Positions 43,596 through 51,345 of a stretch of DNA of 64,000 nt are shown here, one piece after another; the stretch's first letter is position 1; each line of letters starts with the position of its first letter. Source of the DNA: Planctomycetia bacterium (lineage in GTDB: Bacteria > Planctomycetota > Phycisphaerae > Phycisphaerales > SM1A02); the NCBI GenBank assembly GCA_005799495.1, contig SYGP01000031.1, positions 124,001 to 188,000 of the forward strand, written 5' to 3'. The notes below the pieces were generated by a model. That model was given only the letters and a program-made list of their open reading frames with translations. It ran no database searches and was not told where the DNA came from. Position numbers and translations under genes: made by a program.

Positions 43596-45230
43596 TCATC
43601 CGTTTGGATAGTCCGCTTCGAGAGCTGCGCTTGCAATCGTGACATCGTCGGAATACTTGATTCCATTCGCATGCTGCTTGAGGCAGTTCATCAGGCGGTC
43701 AACATCTTCACCGCAGGATCGGCTCCCCGCGAGAGCGGCGGTCACTCGCGCTGACCCCAGCATCTCGCCCTCGGCGTTGCGCTGTTCTTCCACCCCATCG
43801 CTGAAGATGACGAGCCGATCACCCGTCGCAAGCGGAATGTCATTCAGGTCGTACTCGAAGCCCTCCACCACCCCCACGGGAACGCCGCCGGACAACCCGA
43901 TGCTTCGCACCGCACCAGACTCATCCACCACGCGCATGTACGCATGTCCCGCATCAACAACGCGTGCCCGGCGAAGTGTGGCGTCGATGTTCGCCATCAC
44001 CAACGTTGCGAACTGTCCCGATACGGCGCGGGCGCAGACGAAGTCCGACAGGTCGCGAACCGCCTTCAGAGGCACGACTCCAGCCGACAGTGACGCATCG
44101 AGATGCGCAGTCATCGCAGCCATCAACAGACCAGGTCCGAGCCCCTTTCCGCTGACATCCCCGAGGCAGAGGCTCAAGCCGATCCCGTCTGGAGACACAT
44201 GGGTTGAAAAGATGTCCCCCGCCACCACCTCGCCGGGAAGCGAAACCATCTTCCAAACCACCCCATTCCTCCGCCCCGACTGCGCACCCATCATGCGCTC
44301 TTGCACCTGACGCGCACTGTTCAACTCCTCGAGCAAGTCGCGCTGCCGCTCTTCCATGTCGCGCTGTTGCAGGCGCGCGAAAGCCACGCCGCACCATCGC
44401 CCCAAGGCGTGGGCAAAGGACAGCACCTGGTCGAAATCGACCCGTCCCACGAACTCGTCGAGGTAGAGGCATGTGTCGATGGCTGCGGATCCCGACGCGA
44501 TTGGAACGCACACCGCCTCGTTCGCACCAGACCCGATCATGCTCTGCGACGGAGAACTCGCAAAGTCATCCCGAACGCACACCGGCCTGCCCGCAAGCCC
44601 AGCCTGAATGAGCGTTCTGCTGAGCGGACGGATCTTGGAGGAGCCCTTCGGCCACTCGGCGATCACCGTGACATGCTGCGCCCGAGGGTCCGACCGAACC
44701 ACGAGCGCGCGCTCGCACTGCGTTCCCTCCACGCATGCGCGAACGACCTGCTCCGCGCACGCCGCCTCTGCGCCGCCGGAATAGATCGACACCGACGCGG
44801 CGATGAGGAGTTCAAGCATCCGCTGGGAGTCGCTGCGTGCGGCGGTGCTCTCCATGACCTGCACGGCTGCAGAGTCCACATCCGAATCCGGCGCGATGGT
44901 CATGGACTCTGGCACTTGATCACCCACATCCACCCGAAGCGTCCAGTGAATCACTCCGATGCGATCGCCATTTCGCAGGGCCACCGGCAGCCGCGGCTCA
45001 AGCAACGTCCCGTTCAGCCGCGTTCCGTGGCGACTTCCAAGGTCGCTGAGCGTCCACTTGCCGTTGATCGCTCCGATGGAAAAGTGCTGCCGCGAAATCG
45101 ACGGATGATCAATGCGGAGGTTTGCACCCGTCGAACGTCCAGCGACGAACGACTTGGTCCCCGGCTGAATCACGGCGGGCGAGGCGGGACATTCCCCGAG
45201 CGGAACGATGTTGCACGGCAGGTCGCTCAT
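43596..45230 (-). CDS. FHA-GAF-SpoIIE (PP2C-like) phosphatase
   Basis: A 544-residue signalling protein. Order: FHA domain (~25-95: FVAGRSTGANLRIDHPSISR, LSDLGSRHGTRLNG), which binds phosphothreonine; a GAF-like sensor (~130-290); a coiled linker (QQRDMEERQRDLLEELNSAR); and a SpoIIE/PP2C phosphatase (~320-540) with VAGDIFSTHV, LCLGDVSGKGLGPGLLMA, and DRLVIFSDGVEEQRNAEGE, whose Asp residues bind Mn2+. Probably dephosphorylates an anti-sigma-factor antagonist or similar target in response to a Ser/Thr-kinase signal. A GTG at 45257, directly after the upstream stop, is an alternative start. Confidence 0.88.
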   Translation of the reverse strand: MSDLPCNIVPLGECPASPAVIQPGTKSFVAGRSTGANLRIDHPSISRQHFSIGAINGKWTLSDLGSRHGTRLNGTLLEPRLPVALRNGDRIGVIHWTLRVDVGDQVPESMTIAPDSDVDSAAVQVMESTAARSDSQRMLELLIAASVSIYSGGAEAACAEQVVRACVEGTQCERALVVRSDPRAQHVTVIAEWPKGSSKIRPLSRTLIQAGLAGRPVCVRDDFASSPSQSMIGSGANEAVCVPIASGSAAIDTCLYLDEFVGRVDFDQVLSFAHALGRWCGVAFARLQQRDMEERQRDLLEELNSARQVQERMMGAQSGRRNGVVWKMVSLPGEVVAGDIFSTHVSPDGIGLSLCLGDVSGKGLGPGLLMAAMTAHLDASLSAGVVPLKAVRDLSDFVCARAVSGQFATLVMANIDATLRRARVVDAGHAYMRVVDESGAVRSIGLSGGVPVGVVEGFEYDLNDIPLATGDRLVIFSDGVEEQRNAEGEMLGSARVTAALAGSRSCGEDVDRLMNCLKQHANGIKYSDDVTIASAALEADYPNG

Positions 45231-45257
45231 CGGGTGCCGATCATCCCGCCGTGCCAC

Positions 45258-45947
45258 TTACGACAGCACGGTTTCCTTTGTCATCTCCCGTGCCAATGCC
45301 TCTGCCTTTCGAAGCGAGGAATCCGGGTCACCGCCATGGCGTTCCACCCCAAGTTTCGCGCTTGCCACGAGTCCCTCCATGACGCCGATCGCCTTGTCGG
45401 AGTGCGAGCGGAAGTACATGTATGGGAAGAGCGAGATGAGCGCGACCACCAACCCGCTGGCCGTGGCGACGAGGGCCTCGGCGATTCCAGCGGACACAAG
45501 CCGTGGATCGCTCAGCGTGTCCTTGCCGCCAAGCAGTTCGAAACTCCGGATGATTCCCGAGACGGTTCCCAGAATCCCCAGCATCGGTGCAGCGGTGACG
45601 ATCGTCGAGAGAATGTTGAGGAACCGCTCAAGCCGCGGGCGCTGACGCTCCACCGCCGCAATGGCAATGGCGTCCGATGGACCGTCGCTCGCGAGATCCG
45701 CTGCAACGGCTGCGAACGGACCCTTGTCTTCCTCGGCAAGCACCAGAACGGTGTCCGCATCATTCATTCGAAGTGCGTTCACCATGGCACGCAGTCGGAC
45801 GCGTGAGCCACGTGAGCCCATGCGGCGCCAGAACCAGATGCGTTCGACGGTGAGTGTCACCGACACGATGCTCAGCACAAGCAGCGGCCACATCACGGGC
45901 CCGCCGCGCTCCATCAGAAGATGGAAGTTGCTCCAGAGAAACTCCAT
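45258..45947 (-). CDS. ExbB/TolQ/MotA-family proton-channel protein
   Basis: A 229-residue inner-membrane protein with three helices (~16-35, ~112-135, ~155-178). RLERFLNILSTIVTAAPMLGILGTVSGIIRSF, cited for its core APMLGILGTVSG, and LVSAGIAEALVATASGLVVA are the pore-helix signatures of ExbB and TolQ. The family uses the proton gradient to power TonB, Tol or gliding machinery. The usual partner ExbD/TolR is not adjacent; instead the FHA-SpoIIE phosphatase follows. The ATG is 6 bases after TATGCT. Confidence 0.87.
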   Translation of the reverse strand: MEFLWSNFHLLMERGGPVMWPLLVLSIVSVTLTVERIWFWRRMGSRGSRVRLRAMVNALRMNDADTVLVLAEEDKGPFAAVAADLASDGPSDAIAIAAVERQRPRLERFLNILSTIVTAAPMLGILGTVSGIIRSFELLGGKDTLSDPRLVSAGIAEALVATASGLVVALISLFPYMYFRSHSDKAIGVMEGLVASAKLGVERHGGDPDSSLRKAEALAREMTKETVLS

Positions 45948-45953
45948 TCGAGG

Positions 45954-45959
45954 AGCATA
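45954..45959 (-). promoter_or_regulatory. -10-like hexamer of the ExbB-like gene
   Basis: TATGCT on the minus strand, 6 bases before the ATG at 45947, without Shine-Dalgarno. Confidence 0.5.
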
Positions 45960-45985
45960 TCGGAGGACATGCCACCGCCGTGCGT

Positions 45986-45991
45986 TACACT
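45986..45991 (+). promoter_or_regulatory. -10-like hexamer of ispA
   Basis: TACACT, 7 bases before the ATG at 45999; the same hexamer as at ispG. It decides between three in-frame ATGs. Confidence 0.5.
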
Positions 45992-45998
45992 TTGCGGG

Positions 45999-46883
45999 AT
46001 GGCTGGAGCGACCGCGTGCGAGCAGGATGTGTTCACACCCGAACTGCTCGGGTCCATCGAGCGTGAACTCGAGCGGCATGTCGATGCCGCGGCCTATTCC
46101 CCCAACCTTCTGGCTGCGGTTCGGCATGCGCTGCTCGGGGGCGGAAAACGGCTCCGACCTCTGCTGTCCGTGCGCTGCGCAGAGGCCGTTGGCGGCGTCG
46201 AGCGAGATGCGCTCTCGGCTGGGGCTGCTGTTGAAATGGTGCACGCATTCAGTCTGGTCCATGACGACCTGCCGGCGCTCGACAACGATCTTGTGCGGCG
46301 CGGGCGTCCGACGGTGCACGTGGCCTTCGGTGAAGCCATGGCGATCTTGGCTGGCGATGCGCTTCTTGCGTTGGCGTTCCAGGCTGCTTCCGCGACGCCG
46401 AGGCATGCCGATGCCGTGGTTCGGTCCGTCGCCTCGGCAACGGCGCAGATGATCAATGGTCAAGTCCTCGACACGCTCGGGGGTCATGCGCCTGAACTCT
46501 CGGCGCTCGGGCGGCTCCAAGCCATTCACACGCAGAAGACTGGTGCACTCATCCGCTGTGCATGCACCATCGGAGCGAGCGCCGGAGGCGCGAAGCCCAC
46601 GCAACTCGAGGCCATCACGAATTGGGGTGAAACGATCGGACTGATGTTCCAAGCGGTCGATGACCTCCTCGATGTCACGCAGTCCGCCGAGCATGTCGGA
46701 AAGGCGGTCGGCAAGGATCAGGACGCCGGGAAGATGACCTATCCCGCCGTGCTCGGCGTGGACGCGACGCGCACAGAGATCGAACGCCTGCGCTGCGACG
46801 CCGTGAACTCGCTCTCCGCGTTTGGTTCGTCCGCCGATCCGCTGCGACTCTTGACGGAGTATCTCGCCGGGCGCACTCGGTGA
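45999..46883 (+). CDS. ispA: Polyprenyl synthetase (farnesyl/geranylgeranyl diphosphate synthase)
   Basis: A 294-residue all-helical prenyltransferase that chains IPP onto allylic diphosphates. Seen: GGGKRLRPLL (~48-57), first Asp-rich motif LVHDDLPALDND (~87-98) with the two-residue insertion of bacterial short-chain FPP synthases, KTGALI, second motif FQAVDDLLDVT and GKDQDAGKMTYPAVLG. Product most likely C15 or C20; chain length cannot be read with certainty. Dxs follows about 115 bases downstream. Confidence 0.94.
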   Translation: MAGATACEQDVFTPELLGSIERELERHVDAAAYSPNLLAAVRHALLGGGKRLRPLLSVRCAEAVGGVERDALSAGAAVEMVHAFSLVHDDLPALDNDLVRRGRPTVHVAFGEAMAILAGDALLALAFQAASATPRHADAVVRSVASATAQMINGQVLDTLGGHAPELSALGRLQAIHTQKTGALIRCACTIGASAGGAKPTQLEAITNWGETIGLMFQAVDDLLDVTQSAEHVGKAVGKDQDAGKMTYPAVLGVDATRTEIERLRCDAVNSLSAFGSSADPLRLLTEYLAGRTR

Positions 46884-46923
46884 TGGATGTCGACGCGGAG
46901 TGCCGTCGATCCAAGCCTGTTTT

Positions 46924-46954
46924 TTGAACGCTTTCGGCTTCCCGCCCCTATACT
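46924..46954 (+). promoter_or_regulatory. Candidate sigma-70-type promoter of dxs
   Basis: TTGAAC (46924-46929) and TATACT (46949-46954) with a 19-base spacer, about 45 bases before the dxs ATG. It would give a leader of ~40 bases that contains the GGAAAGG ribosome site. Confidence 0.45.
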
Positions 46955-46999
46955 CCGAGGAATATCGTTCTCCGAGACCTGCGAACACGGAAAGGTTCC

Positions 47000-48958
47000 A
47001 TGAGCATCCTGCACACGATCCAAACGCCCGCCGATCTCAAGGCGCTTTCTCCCGCACAACTGCCTCAGGTGTGCCAGGAGATCCGGCAGGCCATCTGCGA
47101 TCAGGTGGCGCGCAGCGGCGGCCATCTCGCGCCAAATCTCGGGGTCGTGGAACTCACGGTTGCGATGCACTATGTCTTCGACTTCGCGCATGATCGCCTG
47201 CTGTTCGATGTCGGTCATCAGTGTTACTCCCACAAACTCTTGACGGGCCGCCAGCACTTGTTGTCGAAGCTCCGTCAGCGTGGGGGCATGGCTGGTTTTC
47301 CGGAGCCACGCGAGTCACCCTTCGATCTCTTTTCGGTGGGTCACGCTGGAACGGCAATCTCGACTGCGGTCGGCATGGCGCGGGGAGACACCCTGAACGG
47401 GGAGGGTTGGTCACCCGAAAACGGCCAAGGGCGGCGCACGGTTGCTGTCATTGGCGATGCATCGATCGTGAACGGCGTCGCGATGGAGGGGCTCAACAAC
47501 GCTGGCACGCTCCATCGGCAGTTCCTTGTCGTCCTGAACGACAACGGCATGAGCATCGCGAAGCCGCAGGGCGCCGTCGCCTCCTACTTTGCGCGGCTGC
47601 GCCTGTCGCAGACATACGGTGAGTTCAAGCGGCGCGCCAAGGACATGGCGACCCGCATGCCGGGCGGCGAGCGGCTGAAGGATCTTTACCACCGCATGGG
47701 CGAGTCATCGAAGGCATTCATCGCAGAGAACCACTGGTTCGAGCACTTCGGCATCGTCACGGTGGGCCCGATCGACGGACATGACTTGCCCACGCTCATC
47801 GAGTTCCTCAACGAGGCAAAGCACTTCGACCACCCGATGGTGCTGCATGTGAAGACCGTGAAGGGCAAGGGATTCGGGTTCGCAGAGCAGGATTCCTGCA
47901 CCTTCCATTCGCCGAGCCCGTTCACATTGGAAACGCTCGAGAACGAGGGGTGCCGAGTCGAACTGAAGAAAGGTGGACGCTCGTTCACCGCTGCCTTTGG
48001 CGATGCCATCGGCGATCTGATGGCTTCCGATCCGCGCGTTGTGGCATGCACGGCCGCGATGCCCGACGGGACGGGCATCAGCAAGGTCATCGAGCGCTAC
48101 CCCGAGCGCGTGTGGGACAGCGGCATCTGCGAGAGCCATGCCCTCGACATGATGGCCGGCCTGGCCAAGACAGGTTGGAAGCCCTTCTTTGCGGTGTACT
48201 CCACCTTCCTGCAGCGCGCATTCGATCAAGCCTTCCAGGAGGCTGCACTGCAGGGATTGCCGGTTCGCCTCTGCCTCGATCGTGCGGGACTCGTCGGCGG
48301 TGACGGCGCAGTCCATCACGGATTCTGCGACATTGCCCTGCTCTCCGTGCTTCCCAAGGCATGCGTCATCGGCGCGATGGACGAGCCGAGCCTGAAGGGC
48401 GCACTGGCGTTCATGGCGGAGTATGGCGAGGGCATTTCCTCCGTGCGCTATCCCCGCGACAATGTGAGTCCGCGCTTTGCCCAAGCGCCGTGCCCACCTT
48501 TCGAGCTCGGGCGTGCGCGCCCACTGATCACGCCCGACCATCCCGATGTTGCCGTGGTCGCCTTCGGCACTTCTGTGATCGATGCAGCGACAGCCATCGA
48601 TTCTCTCGGCGACGATGTTTCCGCCGCTCTCTACGACGCTCGCTTTGCGAAGCCCGTGGATGATCAGTTGCTGCGAACGCTGCTCGAAGCAGGCATTCCG
48701 ATCGTGACGGTCGAGGACCACTCGATCCGCGGCGGATTTGGCAGCAATGTCCTTGACGCGTGCAACCGGCTTGGATTGGACACCCGGCTTGTCACGCGAC
48801 TTGCCCTCCCCGACGGTTGGATTTACCAAGGGGAACGCAAGGAGCAGTTGATGGAGGCCGGCATTGACCCCGCCTCCATCGCTCGCACGCTTCGCATGGT
48901 GGCTTCGGCACCAGTGGAGCGGACGCCATCAGCCAAGACCGTGAACCACCGATCCTGA
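47000..48958 (+). CDS. dxs: 1-deoxy-D-xylulose-5-phosphate synthase
   Basis: A 652-residue thiamine-diphosphate enzyme and first step of the MEP pathway (pyruvate + glyceraldehyde 3-phosphate to DXP). Seen: LAPNLGVVELTVAMHYVFD (~40-58), DVGHQCYSHKLLTGR, FSVGHAGTAISTAVGMA, the ThDP-binding segment VIGDASIVNGVAMEGLNNAG, where the usual Gly of GDG is Ala, AVYSTFLQRAFDQ and LCLDRAGLVGGDGAVHHG. C-terminal transketolase domain intact. Translated from a conventional leader with GGAAAGG four bases before the ATG. Confidence 0.96.
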   Translation: MSILHTIQTPADLKALSPAQLPQVCQEIRQAICDQVARSGGHLAPNLGVVELTVAMHYVFDFAHDRLLFDVGHQCYSHKLLTGRQHLLSKLRQRGGMAGFPEPRESPFDLFSVGHAGTAISTAVGMARGDTLNGEGWSPENGQGRRTVAVIGDASIVNGVAMEGLNNAGTLHRQFLVVLNDNGMSIAKPQGAVASYFARLRLSQTYGEFKRRAKDMATRMPGGERLKDLYHRMGESSKAFIAENHWFEHFGIVTVGPIDGHDLPTLIEFLNEAKHFDHPMVLHVKTVKGKGFGFAEQDSCTFHSPSPFTLETLENEGCRVELKKGGRSFTAAFGDAIGDLMASDPRVVACTAAMPDGTGISKVIERYPERVWDSGICESHALDMMAGLAKTGWKPFFAVYSTFLQRAFDQAFQEAALQGLPVRLCLDRAGLVGGDGAVHHGFCDIALLSVLPKACVIGAMDEPSLKGALAFMAEYGEGISSVRYPRDNVSPRFAQAPCPPFELGRARPLITPDHPDVAVVAFGTSVIDAATAIDSLGDDVSAALYDARFAKPVDDQLLRTLLEAGIPIVTVEDHSIRGGFGSNVLDACNRLGLDTRLVTRLALPDGWIYQGERKEQLMEAGIDPASIARTLRMVASAPVERTPSAKTVNHRS

Positions 48959-49035
48959 GCAAGCCGCCCATCGCGTCTTCGGCGCGGGGCCCCGGAACTT
49001 TCGTCCTGTTCCAAGCCGTCGACTTCCTGCGGTCG

Positions 49036-49041
49036 TACCGT
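49036..49041 (+). promoter_or_regulatory. -10-like hexamer of the YraN-like gene
   Basis: TACCGT, 7 bases before an in-frame GTG at 49049. If real, translation starts at 49049 rather than at the GTG at 49040, which lies inside the hexamer. Confidence 0.35.
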
Positions 49042-49447
49042 GTTTGGTGTGGCTCGTGCACGACACCAAGAACTTGGCGCGAGGGGCGAGGACGCGGGGG
49101 CGCAGTGGCTCATCTCACAGGGACTCGTGCTCCTCGCACGCAACATCCGTCGGGGTCGTGACGAAGCAGACCTTGTCTTCAAAGACGCTTCGTCGAACCT
49201 CCTGATCATCGTGGAGGTGAAGACGCGAACGCATCCGCTGGCGTGGCCCGAGGCGCGGGTCGATGGAGGGAAGTCCGCAGCACTGCTTCGGCTCGCGCAC
49301 AGAGCCCTCATCGAGACTCCACGGTGCAGCGGCGTGCGGATCGACGTGCTGTCGGTGAATCTCCCGAGGCTTGGCGCTGCGTCCTTCCACTGGTTCCGAG
49401 ATGCAGTGCCCGTTCCGCTCGCTTGGATTCACTCGCGCGGCAAGTAG
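49040..49447 (+). CDS. YraN-family (UPF0102) putative endonuclease
   Basis: A 135-residue protein with the restriction-endonuclease-like fold: LGARGEDAGAQWLISQGLVLLARN (cited at GEDAGAQWL), RGRDEADLVFKD with the catalytic Asp, IIVEVKTRTH with the ExK motif, then DVLSVNL. YraN proteins are common next to rnhB or rsmI, and their substrate is not settled. Two GTG starts compete (49040, 49049); the second follows TACCGT by 7 bases. Its 3' end overlaps the convergent SurA-like gene by 19 bases. Confidence 0.88.
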   Translation: MFGVARARHQELGARGEDAGAQWLISQGLVLLARNIRRGRDEADLVFKDASSNLLIIVEVKTRTHPLAWPEARVDGGKSAALLRLAHRALIETPRCSGVRIDVLSVNLPRLGAASFHWFRDAVPVPLAWIHSRGK

Positions 49448-50754
49448 CGAGCGATCGCGATGTCGGTCAAACGCCGAGTCATCTGATCGATGTCATTCGT
49501 GACCCAACGGTCTCGAAGCGATGCGAGGTAGCGGAACTGTTCGTACCGTGCCCGCTGCTCCTGCAGTCCACCACGGATTCTTCGCTGCAGCGTTGGATCG
49601 AAGATGGGGCGCGCCTCGATGATCTCCTCCGCGAGCACGCAGAACCAGTACACGCTCGTTCCGCGCTTGACCTCGTTCGTCGGCTTTCCCTGCTCGGCCG
49701 CTGCAAGCGCCTTGCGGATGTCCTCAGCCAAGTCGAGCCCGGCGATGCCCGACGGAGGCAGCTTGTCCTGCCGCCATACACCATCGCGCTCCATGCCCGC
49801 GATCTTGGCAACATCGACAAACGACTCGCCTCGGGCAAAACGCGCGCGGACATCCGCGAGCATCGCGGTCTCCGACTCGGTCACGCGGATGCGACCGATC
49901 GTCACGATGGGCGACGGATCGAACTCCTTTTCCAGGATGCTGTACTGCCGCTCCACATCTCGCCAGCTCACGATCGTGCGCGGTCTCACGCGGCGACTGA
50001 GCAGGTTCTGCGCGAGTGCCTCATCACGGCGCTCCTGCAGGTACTGATCCATCGTCATCCCGAACTGGTCTTGCAGCGACTGCGTTGCCTCCGTGCGATT
50101 CCCGCCATAGCCGGATACGGTCTGTTCCTGGACGCTCTGCAGCCATGCAAAGAGCCCTTCACGCATCTCCGAGGTCAGCATGCCCTCCGCTTCCGCGATG
50201 ATGAGTTCATTGTTGATGTACTGCTCGAAGCGCTCTGCCACGAGTTGTGCAATCATGCGCTGTGCGGCGGCGCGAGGATTCTCTGCAACGATTCGCAAGA
50301 TGCGATCCTCGATCGACTGCATGAACTTGCTGGCGTAGACGGGACGGCCATTGATCTGCCCAACGAGGCTGTCGACCGTCCACCGCCCCCCCGGCTTGAC
50401 GCGAATGTCCTCGGTCGGCGCGAGAGTCGCCACGGTCTTCTCCGTTCCGTCCGACCCCGTCTCGACCACCGACTTCTGCGTGACCACCTTTTCACCGCCG
50501 CTCTCCTGCTCCACTTCGCTCGTGGATCGGACAGTTGGTGAGGCGAAGACGCTCGGCGGCACCTGAACGACATCGCTCGGGGTGACCTGCCCCGCCTTCG
50601 CGTTGAAGTCGCTCGCCCCCACTTCGATCGCCGTATCGGGACGGTCCACGAGTTTCCTGCAGCCTCCAACCGCGAGCCCGACAACCACGGAAACGAGCAA
50701 GAACGAGCGAAACCCGCATTCGAGGAGAGAAAGGGGGCTCGCGTGCCGATCCAC
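49429..50754 (-). CDS. SurA/PpiC-like chaperone lipoprotein
   Basis: A 441-residue predicted lipoprotein. The signal ends in VVVGLAVGGC (Cys ~31), so the protein is lipid-anchored. After a Ser/Val-rich linker comes a helical SurA-N-like region (VGQINGRPVYASKFMQ, then RMIAQLVAERFEQYINNELI) and a C-terminal parvulin-like part (IVTIGRIRV, ESFVDVAKIAG, VYWFCVLAEEI). The parvulin motif is degenerate, so chaperone activity is more likely than prolyl isomerisation. The GTG start at 50754 is fixed by TACGCT 6 bases upstream. Confidence 0.78.
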   Translation of the reverse strand: MDRHASPLSLLECGFRSFLLVSVVVGLAVGGCRKLVDRPDTAIEVGASDFNAKAGQVTPSDVVQVPPSVFASPTVRSTSEVEQESGGEKVVTQKSVVETGSDGTEKTVATLAPTEDIRVKPGGRWTVDSLVGQINGRPVYASKFMQSIEDRILRIVAENPRAAAQRMIAQLVAERFEQYINNELIIAEAEGMLTSEMREGLFAWLQSVQEQTVSGYGGNRTEATQSLQDQFGMTMDQYLQERRDEALAQNLLSRRVRPRTIVSWRDVERQYSILEKEFDPSPIVTIGRIRVTESETAMLADVRARFARGESFVDVAKIAGMERDGVWRQDKLPPSGIAGLDLAEDIRKALAAAEQGKPTNEVKRGTSVYWFCVLAEEIIEARPIFDPTLQRRIRGGLQEQRARYEQFRYLASLRDRWVTNDIDQMTRRLTDIAIARYLPRE

Positions 50755-50760
50755 GCCCAA

Positions 50761-50766
50761 AGCGTA
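50761..50766 (-). promoter_or_regulatory. -10-like hexamer of the SurA-like gene
   Basis: TACGCT on the minus strand, 6 bases before the GTG at 50754. Confidence 0.5.
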
Positions 50767-50790
50767 CCGCAGCAGATACACCGGGAGACC

Positions 50791-50796
50791 TATACT
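50791..50796 (+). promoter_or_regulatory. -10-like hexamer of the DUF1844 gene
   Basis: TATACT, 6 bases before the ATG at 50803. It is divergent from the SurA-like hexamer across 48 bases. Confidence 0.55.
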
Positions 50797-50802
50797 TTCC
50801 CC

Positions 50803-51294
50803 ATGAGCGATCCTTCCCCCGAGCCAAGACTGCATGTCGACAGCGACTGGAAAGCACAAGCAGAGGCGGAACGGGAAAAGCTCAAGAAGATCGATACGCA
50901 GCGGAGTGAGAAGCCTGACGCAAACGCCGACGACCTTCCGCCTGCAGACTTTCGGACGATTGTGGGGATGCTTGCGACGCAGGCACTTGGTGGGCTTGGG
51001 GCCTATGGGGATCCCAAGACTCGCCGCGTGGTGGTTGATCTTCCTGCCGCGCAGTTTGCCATCGATCTGCTTGGCGTGCTCGATGCGAAAACCAAAGGCA
51101 ATCTCACCGCTGATGAGTCCAAGGAACTGACGGGCATCCTGACTGAACTGCGTGCACGGTTCGTGCAGTTTGCGCAGATGGTCGCGGCGCAGGCCGCTCA
51201 GGGCAGCACCGACCCCTCCCACGCTGCGGCGGCCACTCCACCTGGGGGGCCGTCAGCGTCACCGCCCAAGGGCAAGATCATCTTCCCAAGCTGA
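50803..51294 (+). CDS. DUF1844-family protein
   Basis: A 163-residue soluble protein. The core ADFRTIVGMLATQALGGLGA (~48-67) followed by AAQFAIDLLGVLDAKTKGNLT and a helix with LRARFVQ is the DUF1844 pattern, found in planctomycetes, acidobacteria and deltaproteobacteria without known function. The N-terminus is charged and probably disordered, the C-terminus Pro/Ala/Gly-rich. The divergent SurA-like gene is its only visible association. Confidence 0.88.
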   Translation: MSDPSPEPRLHVDSDWKAQAEAEREKLKKIDTQRSEKPDANADDLPPADFRTIVGMLATQALGGLGAYGDPKTRRVVVDLPAAQFAIDLLGVLDAKTKGNLTADESKELTGILTELRARFVQFAQMVAAQAAQGSTDPSHAAAATPPGGPSASPPKGKIIFPS

Positions 51295-51313
51295 ATCGGG
51301 CGACGACCTGTTT

Positions 51314-51330
51314 CGGAGGCAATGCCTCCG
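51314..51330. terminator. Small GC-rich hairpin after the DUF1844 gene
   Basis: CGGAGGC and GCCTCCG with a 3-base loop lie between the DUF1844 and GT-C genes, which converge here. There is no T-run on either side, so termination activity is doubtful. Confidence 0.3.
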
Positions 51331-51345
51331 CCGCGCCCCCCCCCT

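Noticed and set aside
44301-45806. A 501-codon plus-strand frame antisense to the phosphatase and ExbB genes
   Set aside because: Shadow frame with no domain; both minus-strand genes have diagnostic motifs.
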